The position numbers and the translations under genes were made by a program. Source: Babesia bovis T2Bo (lineage: Eukaryota > Apicomplexa > Aconoidasida > Piroplasmida > Babesiidae). From it: a DNA stretch of 64,000 nt. Under the pieces are notes generated by a model. That model saw only the letters and a list, made by a program, of their open reading frames with translations, did not search any database and was not told the DNA's origin. The stretch spans positions 605,001 through 669,000 of the forward strand of contig NC_010575.1 in NCBI RefSeq assembly GCF_000165395.2, written 5' to 3'. Position 1 is the first letter of the stretch. The number at the start of each line of letters is the position of its first letter. Below are positions 20,021-30,724 of this stretch, piece by piece.

Positions 20021-22410
20021 TCACATGTCCATTTCTTTGGATGTGGATAGTCCCAGTGTGAGTAAGACATTTTCTGGTGTGTATCCAATGTCACGAATTT
20101 GGGTGTCCACAACTCGCATAGCCTTTTTCAATCCGATAGCTCCATTTTCAAATTGTGTAAGCGTGGATACACGGCTGTTGAATGTGCTTGTAGAGTCACT
20201 TGGATGTTGTGAAGAAGGCCATTGACGGGAGCCTGCGTATGTTATACAATAAATATACAACTTACAATTGAGATCCCAGAGTGAAACCACTGTTGGATCC
20301 GATATTGCTAATTCGGTGGTGCCATTATTAAAGTCCATGGCTACGATGGTTTCTGTATGTCCCAGTAGCATTTGCATTTGCCTGCTTTGGTAGAGGTCAT
20401 ATACAGTTACGTGGTTTCCGTTGGCGGATGCCAATATTCGTCCGTTTTTAGAAATTGCGATGACGCTGTTGCAGCACGGGTTATATTTAACTCCATTGGG
20501 GGTGGAGTCCAGGATGATGCTACATCCTGATGTTCGCAAATCCCAGAATCGTATTTTACCATCACTGCATGGCGTGGCTAGTAACGATGAGTTGGGGTGA
20601 AATTTAACTCCTAGGCAGTCGGCTTGGGCTGTCCTAAGGATCCTTAGGGGAAAACTACGATCAGTTGCCCACATCCTTGCGGCACCATCAGCTTCGCACG
20701 TTGAGAAGTAAAAGCCATACGGTGCGTATGCTAGGTCCATAACGGCGCTATCACCACCTCGGTAGACGCAGCGTGTTGATTTAGAGCCCATGAGCCATAG
20801 TCGAGTTTCACCATCTACACCACCAGAAAGCAGTACCTTGCCGCATTCACCGAATACCAGGCTTTGTACTGATCCATCATGTCCGTACATGATTCCTTCC
20901 CCGGACACTAGGTTATCCTTCTGCTGTTCCGTGCTGCGTGTCGTCCCCGATGAGCTATTGTTTTGCAGCAGTCGGTCTACTATTGTAGCACCTGCACTTT
21001 TGGCTACACTGCGAGCTGCGATGCTTTCTCCCAACACCGGCGTGATATCTTTCATGGCGTTTGCGCACTCCGACGTGACAAGGTCCCAAACCAGGATACC
21101 TCCATCGTCTAGTCCTAGTGCCGCAAACCTGCCATCGAATGCGGATATAGCGCAACTTGAGCTACGCAGTACGTTCTGGAAGGTATAGCTCAGTGCCATT
21201 GTATTGTCATGTGGCACTCGTGCATCACGTTGTGCTATGAACATGCCACGGAGCGCTTGGTAGTAGTCGGTTCCATGTTTAGGCAATGGGACCAGTTTAT
21301 CAGGTTCCTCTAATCGAGCGTGTTCGCCTGTAATAGTCTCTACAATTGCGCTACCACATTCTGTAGTGCTATAATCGGCCAATATTTCAGCCGGAAGGCC
21401 CAATGGAATATATGGGATCTCTTGTTTAGCAAGTACTTCTGCTTGTTTCACCTTTTTTGCTTTTATTTCGTCATCGAAATCACGTATATAAAGGCCATAA
21501 AATGGATGCTTGTACCTGTTTACGGTAATGGGATCGATATCATACTTTGCGATAAAGTGACTCCGGAACAAGTGTCCTTGGCTGTGGTTAAAAAGCTCGC
21601 CGTCTAGAAACTCAACGCCTTCAATAATGATATCGTCTAGTACAGACCCTTCGTTATTGTTCATCCATCCTGTTATCAAGCGCATTGCCCGTTTAGATAG
21701 GATGATGTAATACTTCTGCTGTAGAAATGCACGCTGCCGTATCAATGGTGAGTTAGCCAATTGGTCTGGAAATAAGAAATCCATAATAGGTTTAATGAAA
21801 TGACCGAATTTATATTCAAATAATGATAGGAATTCCTTTAGGAATTTGCGCGCTGCGTGGTCATGAAGGGAGTGCATATGCACATACCATAATCGGCGGA
21901 CGAACGGAAGAGTCTAACATAGACCTCTAGGTAAACAACGAAGCATACATCTAGAAGCTCTTCACGTGAGCGATTGAGGCTGCTAAGTGCCCATTCTACC
22001 ATTCGTTGGAATTCATTTGTGTAATTGTCGAATAACACTTGCAGCTTCTCATCGTTCGCCTGTTATAACGTGTGTTTCGTTAGTATATATCAAGGAATCT
22101 TGCATATGCCCATGTATACAACGATATTAAGTATATAAACGAAGTATTTAGTACATGAACTACTGATTTCATCGTTATCGTATATACAGTTGGTAAACAA
22201 AACATGAATGGATCCACATCGACTAGACTCGGTCACAAAACAACATTCAACGCACGCTAATATTGTATAAGCAATGTAATGTTCTAATTCCAAGCCTACC
22301 TTGTGCTTCATGTTAGTTCTGGGTGCTAAGGCCAATGGACTGGTATGTAACTCAGGTGGCGCGCCGTGATTGCGCTGGACACCGAAGTCATCTGGAGAGC
22401 CTACACCCAT
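20021..22410 (-). CDS. TAF5: TFIID subunit TAF5-like WD40 protein
   Basis: Exons 22410-22300, 22059-21888, 21852-20266 and 20232-20021 encode 693 aa. The conserved TAF5 N-terminal (NTD2) domain is at about residues 40-190, with FDNYTNEFQRMVEWAL and, after a 35-nt intron, ARKFLKEFLSLFEYKFG. WD repeats at about 290-620 include DGRFAALGLDDGGILVWD, HDGSVQSLVFGECG, GGVDGETRLW and FHPNSSLLATPCSDGKIRFWD. TAF5 is the scaffold of TFIID for RNA polymerase II initiation. The first exon is joined over a 239-nt intron and is the least certain part; a LisH motif is not seen. The last intron (20265-20233) is 33 nt with no stop in frame, so retention would add 11 residues. Confidence 0.85.
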
Positions 22411-22574
22411 TTTTATACGGTGGATGTCACCCTGTTAGGTGTAAAATGAATTGCTGCCTTCCCCTCTTATATAAGGAGCGCGACAGCATGAAGTATGGGC
22501 ACCACCTAGCTATCTAGTGTTAATTCAGGTACATTATATTCTTTTATTAAGTAAACAAATATTTATAATATATT

Positions 22575-24539
22575 TTATCCGTACTTCTCTATTATAGACT
22601 GTAACTTTTCTGCTGTTATGTCCATATTATTGTCTTCTGTGTCTTCGGGGCGGGTGACATGAATGTATTTTCCGAGATCCTTATCATCGTATGCTGTTTT
22701 GTATGCTTCATTTCTTGCAAGTAAAGTGTTAACAACTGATATTGCCAATGGTATTTCTTCGACGAGTGGCACTACTGGTGTTGCTTTAACTTTCGGTATG
22801 AATGCGACCCCAAGTCCTTGTTTTTTCATATAGCATCCATCTTGTGAAAGCCATCCTCTGTGTGCTTCCATATTGACTAGGTCACTATTAACTTCTGTAC
22901 CCACTTCATGTGCTGTATAGATCGACAGTAATGCCCTTTCCAATACACCCTTGTCTGGGCATAGTTTATTGCATATTCTTAGCATCCGTTGTATGGTTGG
23001 GTGTGTACAATTTGCCAGATCATTAAATTCTGCCTTTTCAGTGTTGTCTACGGTCATCAAATATATCACATTTGTATTTTCCGGTGTTGCTCCAGCTTCA
23101 GCTCCTGATTGTATAATGTATACTGGGTCTTTTGTCTCGTCAGGATTCGAACTTGGTTCTGTTGTCACGGCTAATGTAAGTGATGGGAGTATTGGCTTCT
23201 CAGTGATTAATCCTAGCACGTGGACTCGGCGTGGTTGTGTGCTGGCAGGTTTCTCTGCTAGAGTATCCATCATATCTCTATTTTGTTGGTACTGAACTTG
23301 CTTGTTATACAGCGTATCGCCGATTTGTGAGCCATCTAGTAGTAATAACTTTGTACGTACGGTCATCCCATTAGAAAGCGTAACATTGCGCAATCCGTTT
23401 TCCTGTGGTTCACCTATGGATGTTATCCACGTCCTCAGCATGAAGACTGTGCCAAGTACTGCTGAAACTCTGGAGAATGCTTGCACAATATCCCCTGTTC
23501 CGTACATTGGGTATATGAATGGCGAATTTGACTCCCGATATAGATTGATCGACTGGGCATACTTTACAAGTCGTTGCACTCCTTCCTTTTTGGTCCATGT
23601 ACCAACGTCTGAACCTCCCATGCATATTCCATAGCACAGTACGTTGATTATATTTGGTGTACATCCCCTTGTTCGTAGAAACTCTAGCCAGTTTTTATCT
23701 GGCTCCTCTAAATTTTCTGCAATATTACCGGTACCACTTGATGTTGTCTCAGTTCCTTTGAGTGACAGTGATGAGAATTGTGGTAGGCAGTATCCTGCCA
23801 TTATATCAGTCACCATTTGCATGAGCGTTCGTTTTTCCAAAGGCTCTAACATTTGCGATCTGCATATAGCATTTCTGCTATGCGGTACTTCCTGTAGTTG
23901 TATACGTTCGTTGTTTGCGTTATCTTGGCCATATAGCACCGGTCCATTAGCATCAGTGAAGTGTATATAGCTGTGTCCTCCGGAATTAACCAGGAGATCT
24001 ACGGCAGCAGACGAGCTGTATACTAATTTTGGCCACAAATCCAGGGCATGTTTGCTACTATTTGCGCAGAGGTTATCCAATACCTCTATTGCTCTGGTAC
24101 CTTCTTTATAAAATGGCGATATTTCATACAATATTTGCGGAGTTGGATCTTTATTACTGTACATTATATCCATTAGCTCCATCAAGCGATTTTGTTCTTT
24201 AAAATTGACGTGGTTGCTAGTGTCTAGAGTAATACATTCTGTTGGAACTACATTTGATTCTGATGACCCGGATACCGTTGTATGGCCAGTTACATCCTGT
24301 GTTGTACATTGATTAAATACTGCTTCATACTGTTGTTTCAGATAGTATGGAGAGTTTAGGCAATGCGCATCCGACGATTCAAGAAGCTGTTTGATTGACA
24401 ACGTCCTATTGTTTTGTCCGTAGCAATGATGTCTATCAATCTGTAGCACCTTGCAACCACTGTAAGCTAGGCATCCTGTAATCACCGATGCAGTGATACC
24501 GGTGCCTGTTATAATAACGTCTACTTCAAGGTCGGCCAT
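22575..24539 (-). CDS. Rab escort protein (REP/GDI family)
   Basis: A single-exon 654-aa protein. It opens with VDVIITGTGITASVITGCLAYSGCKVLQIDRHHCYG, the FAD-fold-derived start of the GDI/REP family with the GTG...E/D dinucleotide-like pattern. Near residues 285-370 it has the second conserved region (FLRTRGCTPN, GTWTKKEGVQRLVKYAQSI and FIYPMYGTGDIVQAFSRVSAVLG). It is much longer than a typical Rab GDI (about 450 aa), and an extra polar block lies at about 60-150, both of which favour REP, the component that presents new Rab proteins to geranylgeranyltransferase. A divergent GDI is the alternative. The gene has no intron, unusual here. Confidence 0.82.
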   Translation of the reverse strand: MADLEVDVIITGTGITASVITGCLAYSGCKVLQIDRHHCYGQNNRTLSIKQLLESSDAHCLNSPYYLKQQYEAVFNQCTTQDVTGHTTVSGSSESNVVPTECITLDTSNHVNFKEQNRLMELMDIMYSNKDPTPQILYEISPFYKEGTRAIEVLDNLCANSSKHALDLWPKLVYSSSAAVDLLVNSGGHSYIHFTDANGPVLYGQDNANNERIQLQEVPHSRNAICRSQMLEPLEKRTLMQMVTDIMAGYCLPQFSSLSLKGTETTSSGTGNIAENLEEPDKNWLEFLRTRGCTPNIINVLCYGICMGGSDVGTWTKKEGVQRLVKYAQSINLYRESNSPFIYPMYGTGDIVQAFSRVSAVLGTVFMLRTWITSIGEPQENGLRNVTLSNGMTVRTKLLLLDGSQIGDTLYNKQVQYQQNRDMMDTLAEKPASTQPRRVHVLGLITEKPILPSLTLAVTTEPSSNPDETKDPVYIIQSGAEAGATPENTNVIYLMTVDNTEKAEFNDLANCTHPTIQRMLRICNKLCPDKGVLERALLSIYTAHEVGTEVNSDLVNMEAHRGWLSQDGCYMKKQGLGVAFIPKVKATPVVPLVEEIPLAISVVNTLLARNEAYKTAYDDKDLGKYIHVTRPEDTEDNNMDITAEKLQSIIEKYG

Positions 24540-25668
24540 TTTAAGTGACGTCTATTTGCTACAGTGCAACGGCATCATTCAGAAACGTAATAAGTGTTAC
24601 AAAATTTTACACATTGTTTTCAGAATTCGATATATAATGAATGATATTATATCCGTATGGTGGATTAATCTCTACTGGCGTTGAATGAGTCTGAGCGACG
24701 GTAAATGATGACCATATATTTCCCCTAGGGTACTGTATAATTGTTGTGTATTAGAAAAGCATAATGTGCAAGCAGATCATATCCTGGAATCTGTGTTTAG
24801 GCTGGGTGTGCCAATGTTGAATTCAGGTTATAGAGCCCATGACAATATGCACCAACAGACGTGGTATATTGTTTTATATAGTGTAGAGTTCATTGGTTTA
24901 CAGTGTGTAGGAATATATATGCGTTGATATTGACGCTGTACTTCTTCTGCGGATCCCCATCATCATGGCGGTCATCGTGATTAGACAGCCGAATAGACCC
25001 CGCACATCCCGATTTTTCATATTGAATTCTACTGTAGTACAGTGGATAATGGGTTTTTAATTACATTTACTTGTTGGATACGCTTAGTTGAGGCATTGGC
25101 GTGTTATTGAGGTAAGTGGCTTCAGTGGATGTGTAGTTTTGTGGACTATGTTTTTGGGCATTAGTCGGGTTCATTATACATCTATCAGCATGTGGTACTT
25201 TATGTGTCAGATATAGTTCAGTTATACATGTATACTATTGCTTCTATCTATGACTACGGTTATCTGTTTCAATATTGTCCATAATACCAGATATACAGCA
25301 TTTTTGGCGACTGATGGTCGTGTCTATTTATTTGCATCACATGTGTAAAAGGTGTGTACATATATACATTGGTTTCGTTCTTGATTTGTGTTGATGTGTA
25401 ATTGTGTGTATGTACCTTGAAGTGGTACATTGCGTATATATGTTTGATGTGTATTACGTACGGTTTGTGTCTAATTTTATCGGCGCAATAGTGCTATTTT
25501 GGCGTTAACAGTGTTGTAGGTTGTCTTCGATTTGTGGATCAGTTTCTGGTAAACACCCTTAAGCGGTCGTACTGCAATAGGATACTTGTTCGTTAGAGTC
25601 TGTGTATTCTACAGTTCCATAGATATCGGTTCATATCATGATTATATGTTGATAAGGCATCGAATACA
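24540..25668. other. 1.13-kb divergent promoter region
   Basis: This spacer lies between the start codons of Rab escort protein (minus) and the large membrane protein (plus). It contains no useful ORF and is rich in TG/TA dinucleotide runs, especially at about 25120-25460. It probably holds both promoters and long 5' UTRs. No repeat, tRNA or other RNA gene was recognised. Confidence 0.5.
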
Positions 25669-28600
25669 ATGTCGACATTCGGTGGTCATACAGGGCGGTC
25701 TCCGCTCGAATCTGTCAAGCGTGCTGTGTTCGGTACTCCTGCTGTATATAGCACTGGATTAATAAACGAGCTTCTTGAGTTAGAGAAGATTGACCGTCAT
25801 TGGGAGGTTGCATTTCGCCGTAAATTCCTAGCTAGCAAGGAAGATGAGTTACGTGCCATTGAGAAGTCTTTTAAATTCAATGTTACACAATGGGAGTTGA
25901 ATGCAATGTTAGTGGGCGCTTTTTTGATGCAGGCTTTATATGGCATCTTGACATTCAGTCCTTTATCGTTTATTATATCATTTTTTGCAATGTCTTTATT
26001 ATTCCAGTTACGTCTTCATCGGGATAAGCTTACTTTGCATTACAGTCTTTTATCGTTCGGTGGATACATCATTATGATGGCTAATTTGTTGATTGTACAG
26101 CCTGAGCATGTGGTTAATTATGCAGGCATTACTGCGATATTTGGGATATCGTTTATTCATGCCATAATTATGATAGTGCTTGGCCGTCACACTATGGGTC
26201 ATGCTTTTGAGCGTTTTGCTGAATCCTGTTTACAATTTGCAATTCCATCATTGCTTGAGGTCCAATCTCTGGTGATTGGTGTTATCATTTTTTTGGGTAT
26301 TTGTTTTTCCATTGTCAAGTTACACTACTTGTCATACACTGCGTTCATAGTTGTTCTATTTACTATTATCGCCAGGTTCAACTTAAGAGTGCCCCGATCT
26401 GATGTTCGTGAGCATGTAAATATGTTTGAGGCTAGTTTACCTGTTGTTCGTTCAATGATTCACGTTCTCTTTACTGCTGCTGCTTTGTTTGTTTGTATAG
26501 CAAGCTTATGTGATTATCGGTTTATGTCGATATCTAATCAGGAATCTTTTAAGAATTGGGAGCGTGCTCACGGTCGTGTTGGCGACTACACTTTAGTTGC
26601 GAAGGGTTTGGCCTATTTGTTGTCTGGTTGTTGTTTATTTATTATGATAGTTGGCATAATGCTTCTGTTACGTCGTATGACTGGTTCTTCAAGGTTATCT
26701 CATGCTTTGGAGCATTCTACAACGTTTATGGGCAAAGCTTGCATGAGTCACAAGAAGGAAGTTCGTTATGAGTACCGTGCTTATACATTGGACCGCAGTG
26801 GCCGTGTTGTTTTTGTACAGACTATGCACAAGTCCGCTATCAATGGTTACAACCGTTCTACTATGAATTGTTATGATGTCTACTTTGCAATGCAGGTGCG
26901 TGCTTTACACGCTATGGATTATAGATCACTTTACTGTTACGCTCCTGTGGGCCGTTTGTACCACACTGACAGGGATAGCAATGCTTTAGTACGTGGCAGG
27001 GTCAGTCTTGAGCGCATGGCTACTCGTCTAGAGTCATTGGTTACAGCGGAGCGTAAGCGTCGTCATGATGAGCGCCGTGAACGTGAGCGTTTACGTAAAC
27101 TACGTGAATCTGAGGAATGCCGTCCACCGTTTATATCTACATCCATTCCTGCTGGTGTTGAGCTATATATCCCATCCATTCCTCGTGACAGCATACGTCA
27201 AGCTGGTGATGAAGTTCGTTGTCGCAAGAGGTCGATGTCCATACCGGCGGAGCTGAGTTTGAGCAGTGTTGATGAGTTGCCTTTGGTATCACGCCACTTG
27301 GAGCGTATGTACAACCGCCGTTGTGTGACCACTGCTATTGGCGACGACTTTTACTGGAGACGTCATGGCATTATCGACCGCATACGTTCTTCATGGCTTG
27401 AGCGTACTACACCAGAGTCTGTGCCTTCCTTCAGTGGACTCAAACCAACTAGCACCCGTGTTTACAGGGACCCTGGTAACGGCGCATTTAACTTTGACAA
27501 GATTGACGAAGCTTTGGCCAACATATTCCGCGGTTTGGAGATTATGAACGAGACTGGTTTGCCTGACTTCAAGCCACTAACTACTAGTCCAAGCCCCAAG
27601 GAACTGAGGAAGGAGTATGACCATACGGACAATGAGGACATTTCCGAGTTGGAGCCTACTCCTATGGATGGCAACTTTATCAACATGGACTATGGTAACG
27701 ACCTCTGTTACTATGGTGATGCTCCTGGTGTTACTATTGACATTGGTGAAGACAGTCCATGTAATAACCAGGAATCCACTCCTTCTATCCTCTGTGACAT
27801 GCGTTCGGTACATGACCAAAGTCCAATTAACACTTTTATTCAGCAACCCGTGCAGTACATTGACCTGGGTACCACCAAGAGCATGCTACACGACACTGAT
27901 TTGAAGTATCCGGGGAACCCTGTGATTGACCAGTCATCACCAATGCCCTCTACTGGCAAGTGGCAATGGTTAGACAACGCCTTGAATGGGGAATTACCAG
28001 GAAAGGGTGGCCAGGTTCCTAGCATGAACCGCCAGCTATCTACTGATACTGCCGAGCAGCATCGCATTCGTCCTATTGAGGAGATTCTTCAGGGCGAATA
28101 CTACATCGATGAGAACGGGAAGCTTGTTGTAAAGAACGATAGCCGATACCTTCACGTTCCTGAGCGTTACCGTGGCATTCGTAATGTACGGAATTTAGCG
28201 CAATATTTCGATGGCCGCCACCAGTTAGCTGAGCGTGCTCGGGAATCGGATAGTGACTCCACTCCGCTGCGCAAGGACTTGGCCAAGGTCGTTACCTCGC
28301 CTGTACATCGTTTGATGATGATCACTACAGGTTCGAATGACACCTACGAAGAGGTGGAACCCTGTGCTCGGCCTGCTAAGCAGATTGTCTTACCTGAATT
28401 CTTGGATGTTGAGGATATTCAAATGGACCCATCTCCTAGCAGTAAGCCGTTTACCAAGGCGATGCCTTTTAGCGGTGGTTCGTCGGTGGTACGTCCTAAT
28501 GTCATGATAACTCGTCAGTATGAGGTCCACAAACCGTTTGGTCTTGACACCATAAGTGAATGCATATCTAATTCTCAGAAGTCAATAGACGATATACCTC

Positions 28601-29172
28601 GTGACGGCTCCCAGGAAGCTCCTGTTGCTGGTGAAGCCAGCGAGCAGAACACCCACCGCGAGTTATCGGTGGGCAGTAGTAATGCTTCTGGTAGTACCAT
28701 AGGCCAATTGAGTCCAAGGAGCCTGCGTCGTTTGGCTGCAGCACGTCACTTACCTCTTGCATTGGATTCTCGTCAGGATCGTGTATTTTCCATATGTCCA
28801 CAACCTCGTCGTGAAGGTGCTGTTGTGCCTTCAGATGCTCAGGTTAACAGTACCGATACGCCATCTGGCAAGCAACAGCATGGGAAGAATAACGGAAGCA
28901 GTGGCTGTGACCATGGCAATGGTCGTTTAGTCAGTACTGTCGAGTCAGTGGCTTCCCCTGATTCATCTTTGGGTTCGCTGTCAGCTAGTCTAACTCCCAA
29001 CCGTGCGGTGACTCCTCGTCAGAATTGGCGTAACGAGTTTGATTTCAGTCCTGTAGCAGTCCATTCTGGTATGGACGTTTTAATGGAGCTCATGGAGGAC
29101 GTGGCTATTGACGACACCATGGCCGATGATCAGAGCTCTGTTGTGAGTCATGATTTCATATTTGGTCGGTGA
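25669..29172 (+). CDS. Large polytopic membrane protein with long disordered tail, 1167 aa
   Basis: Single exon. Residues 1-75 are hydrophilic with a helical ELLELEKIDRHWEVAFRRKF stretch. About eight to nine hydrophobic helices follow between residues 80 and 360, for example AMLVGAFLMQALYGIL, LVIGVIIFLGICFSIV, VLFTAAALFVCIA and LSGCCLFIMIVGIMLLL. From about 370 to the end the protein is cytosolic-looking: an Arg-rich helical segment (about 450-480, RKRRHDERRERERLRKLR), then a long Ser/Asp/Pro-rich disordered region ending in VVSHDFIFGR. No transporter or enzyme signature is recognised. Codon use (CGT, GGT, TTG) is uniform along the gene. It may be a piroplasm-specific membrane scaffold or channel, but I can give no function. 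Confidence 0.8.
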   Translation: MSTFGGHTGRSPLESVKRAVFGTPAVYSTGLINELLELEKIDRHWEVAFRRKFLASKEDELRAIEKSFKFNVTQWELNAMLVGAFLMQALYGILTFSPLSFIISFFAMSLLFQLRLHRDKLTLHYSLLSFGGYIIMMANLLIVQPEHVVNYAGITAIFGISFIHAIIMIVLGRHTMGHAFERFAESCLQFAIPSLLEVQSLVIGVIIFLGICFSIVKLHYLSYTAFIVVLFTIIARFNLRVPRSDVREHVNMFEASLPVVRSMIHVLFTAAALFVCIASLCDYRFMSISNQESFKNWERAHGRVGDYTLVAKGLAYLLSGCCLFIMIVGIMLLLRRMTGSSRLSHALEHSTTFMGKACMSHKKEVRYEYRAYTLDRSGRVVFVQTMHKSAINGYNRSTMNCYDVYFAMQVRALHAMDYRSLYCYAPVGRLYHTDRDSNALVRGRVSLERMATRLESLVTAERKRRHDERRERERLRKLRESEECRPPFISTSIPAGVELYIPSIPRDSIRQAGDEVRCRKRSMSIPAELSLSSVDELPLVSRHLERMYNRRCVTTAIGDDFYWRRHGIIDRIRSSWLERTTPESVPSFSGLKPTSTRVYRDPGNGAFNFDKIDEALANIFRGLEIMNETGLPDFKPLTTSPSPKELRKEYDHTDNEDISELEPTPMDGNFINMDYGNDLCYYGDAPGVTIDIGEDSPCNNQESTPSILCDMRSVHDQSPINTFIQQPVQYIDLGTTKSMLHDTDLKYPGNPVIDQSSPMPSTGKWQWLDNALNGELPGKGGQVPSMNRQLSTDTAEQHRIRPIEEILQGEYYIDENGKLVVKNDSRYLHVPERYRGIRNVRNLAQYFDGRHQLAERARESDSDSTPLRKDLAKVVTSPVHRLMMITTGSNDTYEEVEPCARPAKQIVLPEFLDVEDIQMDPSPSSKPFTKAMPFSGGSSVVRPNVMITRQYEVHKPFGLDTISECISNSQKSIDDIPRDGSQEAPVAGEASEQNTHRELSVGSSNASGSTIGQLSPRSLRRLAAARHLPLALDSRQDRVFSICPQPRREGAVVPSDAQVNSTDTPSGKQQHGKNNGSSGCDHGNGRLVSTVESVASPDSSLGSLSASLTPNRAVTPRQNWRNEFDFSPVAVHSGMDVLMELMEDVAIDDTMADDQSSVVSHDFIFGR

Positions 29173-29229
29173 TGCCTTTTTTTTTGCAATCGCATATTTC
29201 ACGACATTATTCTAATATTATTAATTACA

Positions 29230-30525
29230 TTAATTGGTATGTTCGAAACATTCTGCAAGCCTTTTATCCTGCAGAAAGTGGTTGAAGAAATCAACCGATA
29301 GGAATTCGTATAGTCCGGCGACCAATATCGATATGACTAGATCCCTTGGGTTCTTAGCATCTGCACCGTTACATAATTTACCATTTTCTAAATTCTCTAG
29401 CATTTGGTCTACTGTTAGGTCTGCTTCTGGTGTATCCTCGGGTGGTTGCGCGATAGTGTCATCCAATGCAGACTCGGTGTCATGGTCATCCACATCACCT
29501 GTCTGTTCATTAGACACTTCAACCTTCGATGCTTTAGACCCTCGATCACTGTTTTTAGCGGATGCATTGAATTTGACCAAGCTTTTTATAGACATGGGTT
29601 TGGTTACAAATTGCAGTAATCGTTCAGTGAACGGTCTGGGTTTATACTCCTGTTTGCTTTGTTCAGTATCACCGGAGTCACATGTAGCGCTGTTTTCTTC
29701 TAATGGCTCTGGTTTTACATCGGGTTGTACAGCAGGGCCTATTAAGTCTGCTACGAGTTTGCTTTCCGGGATTTCTATATTCAGCGGCGCTAACAGTGAC
29801 ATCATCATGTTATCCACTACTGGAAGTTGCGATAGATCTTTCAAGGTGAATTCCGTTTTGTTACCTTTTGTAATATTATCCATTGCTTGTTTAACAACGG
29901 ACTCTATGAGTTTCCTGGCATCTTCAGGATTATCCAGGAACTGTGACATGTCTATAGGCATCGCTGATTTGCCTGTTTTAGGATCATCAGGATTACTTTT
30001 ATGAGTAGAATCGTTAGTTACAGATATATTGCCAATGTCGTCACTTGCTTGACATGCCTGTATAGCTTTAATAAGTGCGTTCATGGGTAGGAATGGTGTT
30101 CCTAACCGTCCTGCACGCTGCAATAGGTTGAATCCCTTTTCAATATCACCCATATCCGTTGCTAGGGTTGCCATGGCGTTGCGTTTAGATGCTATTCTGA
30201 GACCTATATACGATATCGTGTTTTCGTAAAGTTTTAGTTCCTTTAGGACCTCATCTCTGGATAACAGTGTAACTGGTTCATCTATAGGTTGATGAGCATG
30301 ACTGTCAGATTCTCCATCATCTTGCCCTGTATCTGTAGTCTGCAATATAGTCTGTCTAATGCATCTGCGATGGCTGTGTTCCTGTGCTTCTCCATATAGG
30401 CAGCTAAGTGGTCGTGAGTTTAATAGACATAAATCCGGTGATGGCAGTGGTAGTCCCGGTAGCATATAATCATCTTCTGTGTTGTATTTAATCCTTTTAG
30501 ACCGGATATTGGCTTGGTTAGCCAT
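29230..30525 (-). CDS. Hypothetical nuclear-type protein, 431 aa
   Basis: Single exon, start ATG 30525, tail to tail with the membrane protein gene and head to head with SNRNP27. It begins with a basic segment (RSKRIKYN), contains a helical region at about 90-150 (SRDEVLKELKLYENTISYIGLR and DMGDIEKGFNLLQRAGRL), a polar middle, and a compact hydrophobic C terminus (RDLVISILVAGLYEFLSVDFFNHFLQDKRLAECF). No signal peptide or transmembrane helix. I do not recognise the family. The dense acidic and Ser-rich composition with short helical islands suggests a nuclear or scaffold protein, but this is only an inference. Confidence 0.7.
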   Translation of the reverse strand: MANQANIRSKRIKYNTEDDYMLPGLPLPSPDLCLLNSRPLSCLYGEAQEHSHRRCIRQTILQTTDTGQDDGESDSHAHQPIDEPVTLLSRDEVLKELKLYENTISYIGLRIASKRNAMATLATDMGDIEKGFNLLQRAGRLGTPFLPMNALIKAIQACQASDDIGNISVTNDSTHKSNPDDPKTGKSAMPIDMSQFLDNPEDARKLIESVVKQAMDNITKGNKTEFTLKDLSQLPVVDNMMMSLLAPLNIEIPESKLVADLIGPAVQPDVKPEPLEENSATCDSGDTEQSKQEYKPRPFTERLLQFVTKPMSIKSLVKFNASAKNSDRGSKASKVEVSNEQTGDVDDHDTESALDDTIAQPPEDTPEADLTVDQMLENLENGKLCNGADAKNPRDLVISILVAGLYEFLSVDFFNHFLQDKRLAECFEHTN

Positions 30526-30724
30526 GGTGATTCTATTTTAGTAGTGTCTGTGCTCAGTGATATATAATGCGCGTCGGTGTTGGACTGCTATTTGTATAAT
30601 ATACGCCACATTAATCATGGTGTGATCTATTAAAAATATATTAGTGTTTGTGTGTTGTATAGAAGGCTCTGGAAGGCTATCGCGCATATACCCTAGGCCA
30701 CTGTCTTCCTGCTGTGGACAGCCC

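Noticed and set aside
21853..21887. MHMHSLHDH as the TAF5 N terminus
   Set aside because: Those bases are a 35-nt intron (gtatgt...cgcag); splicing joins RSSADY to ARKFLKEF and recovers the TAF5 domain.
29234..30004. 256-codon plus-strand frame opposite the 431-aa gene
   Set aside because: Ser/Leu/Cys-rich mirror composition; the minus strand has the sensible start and tail.
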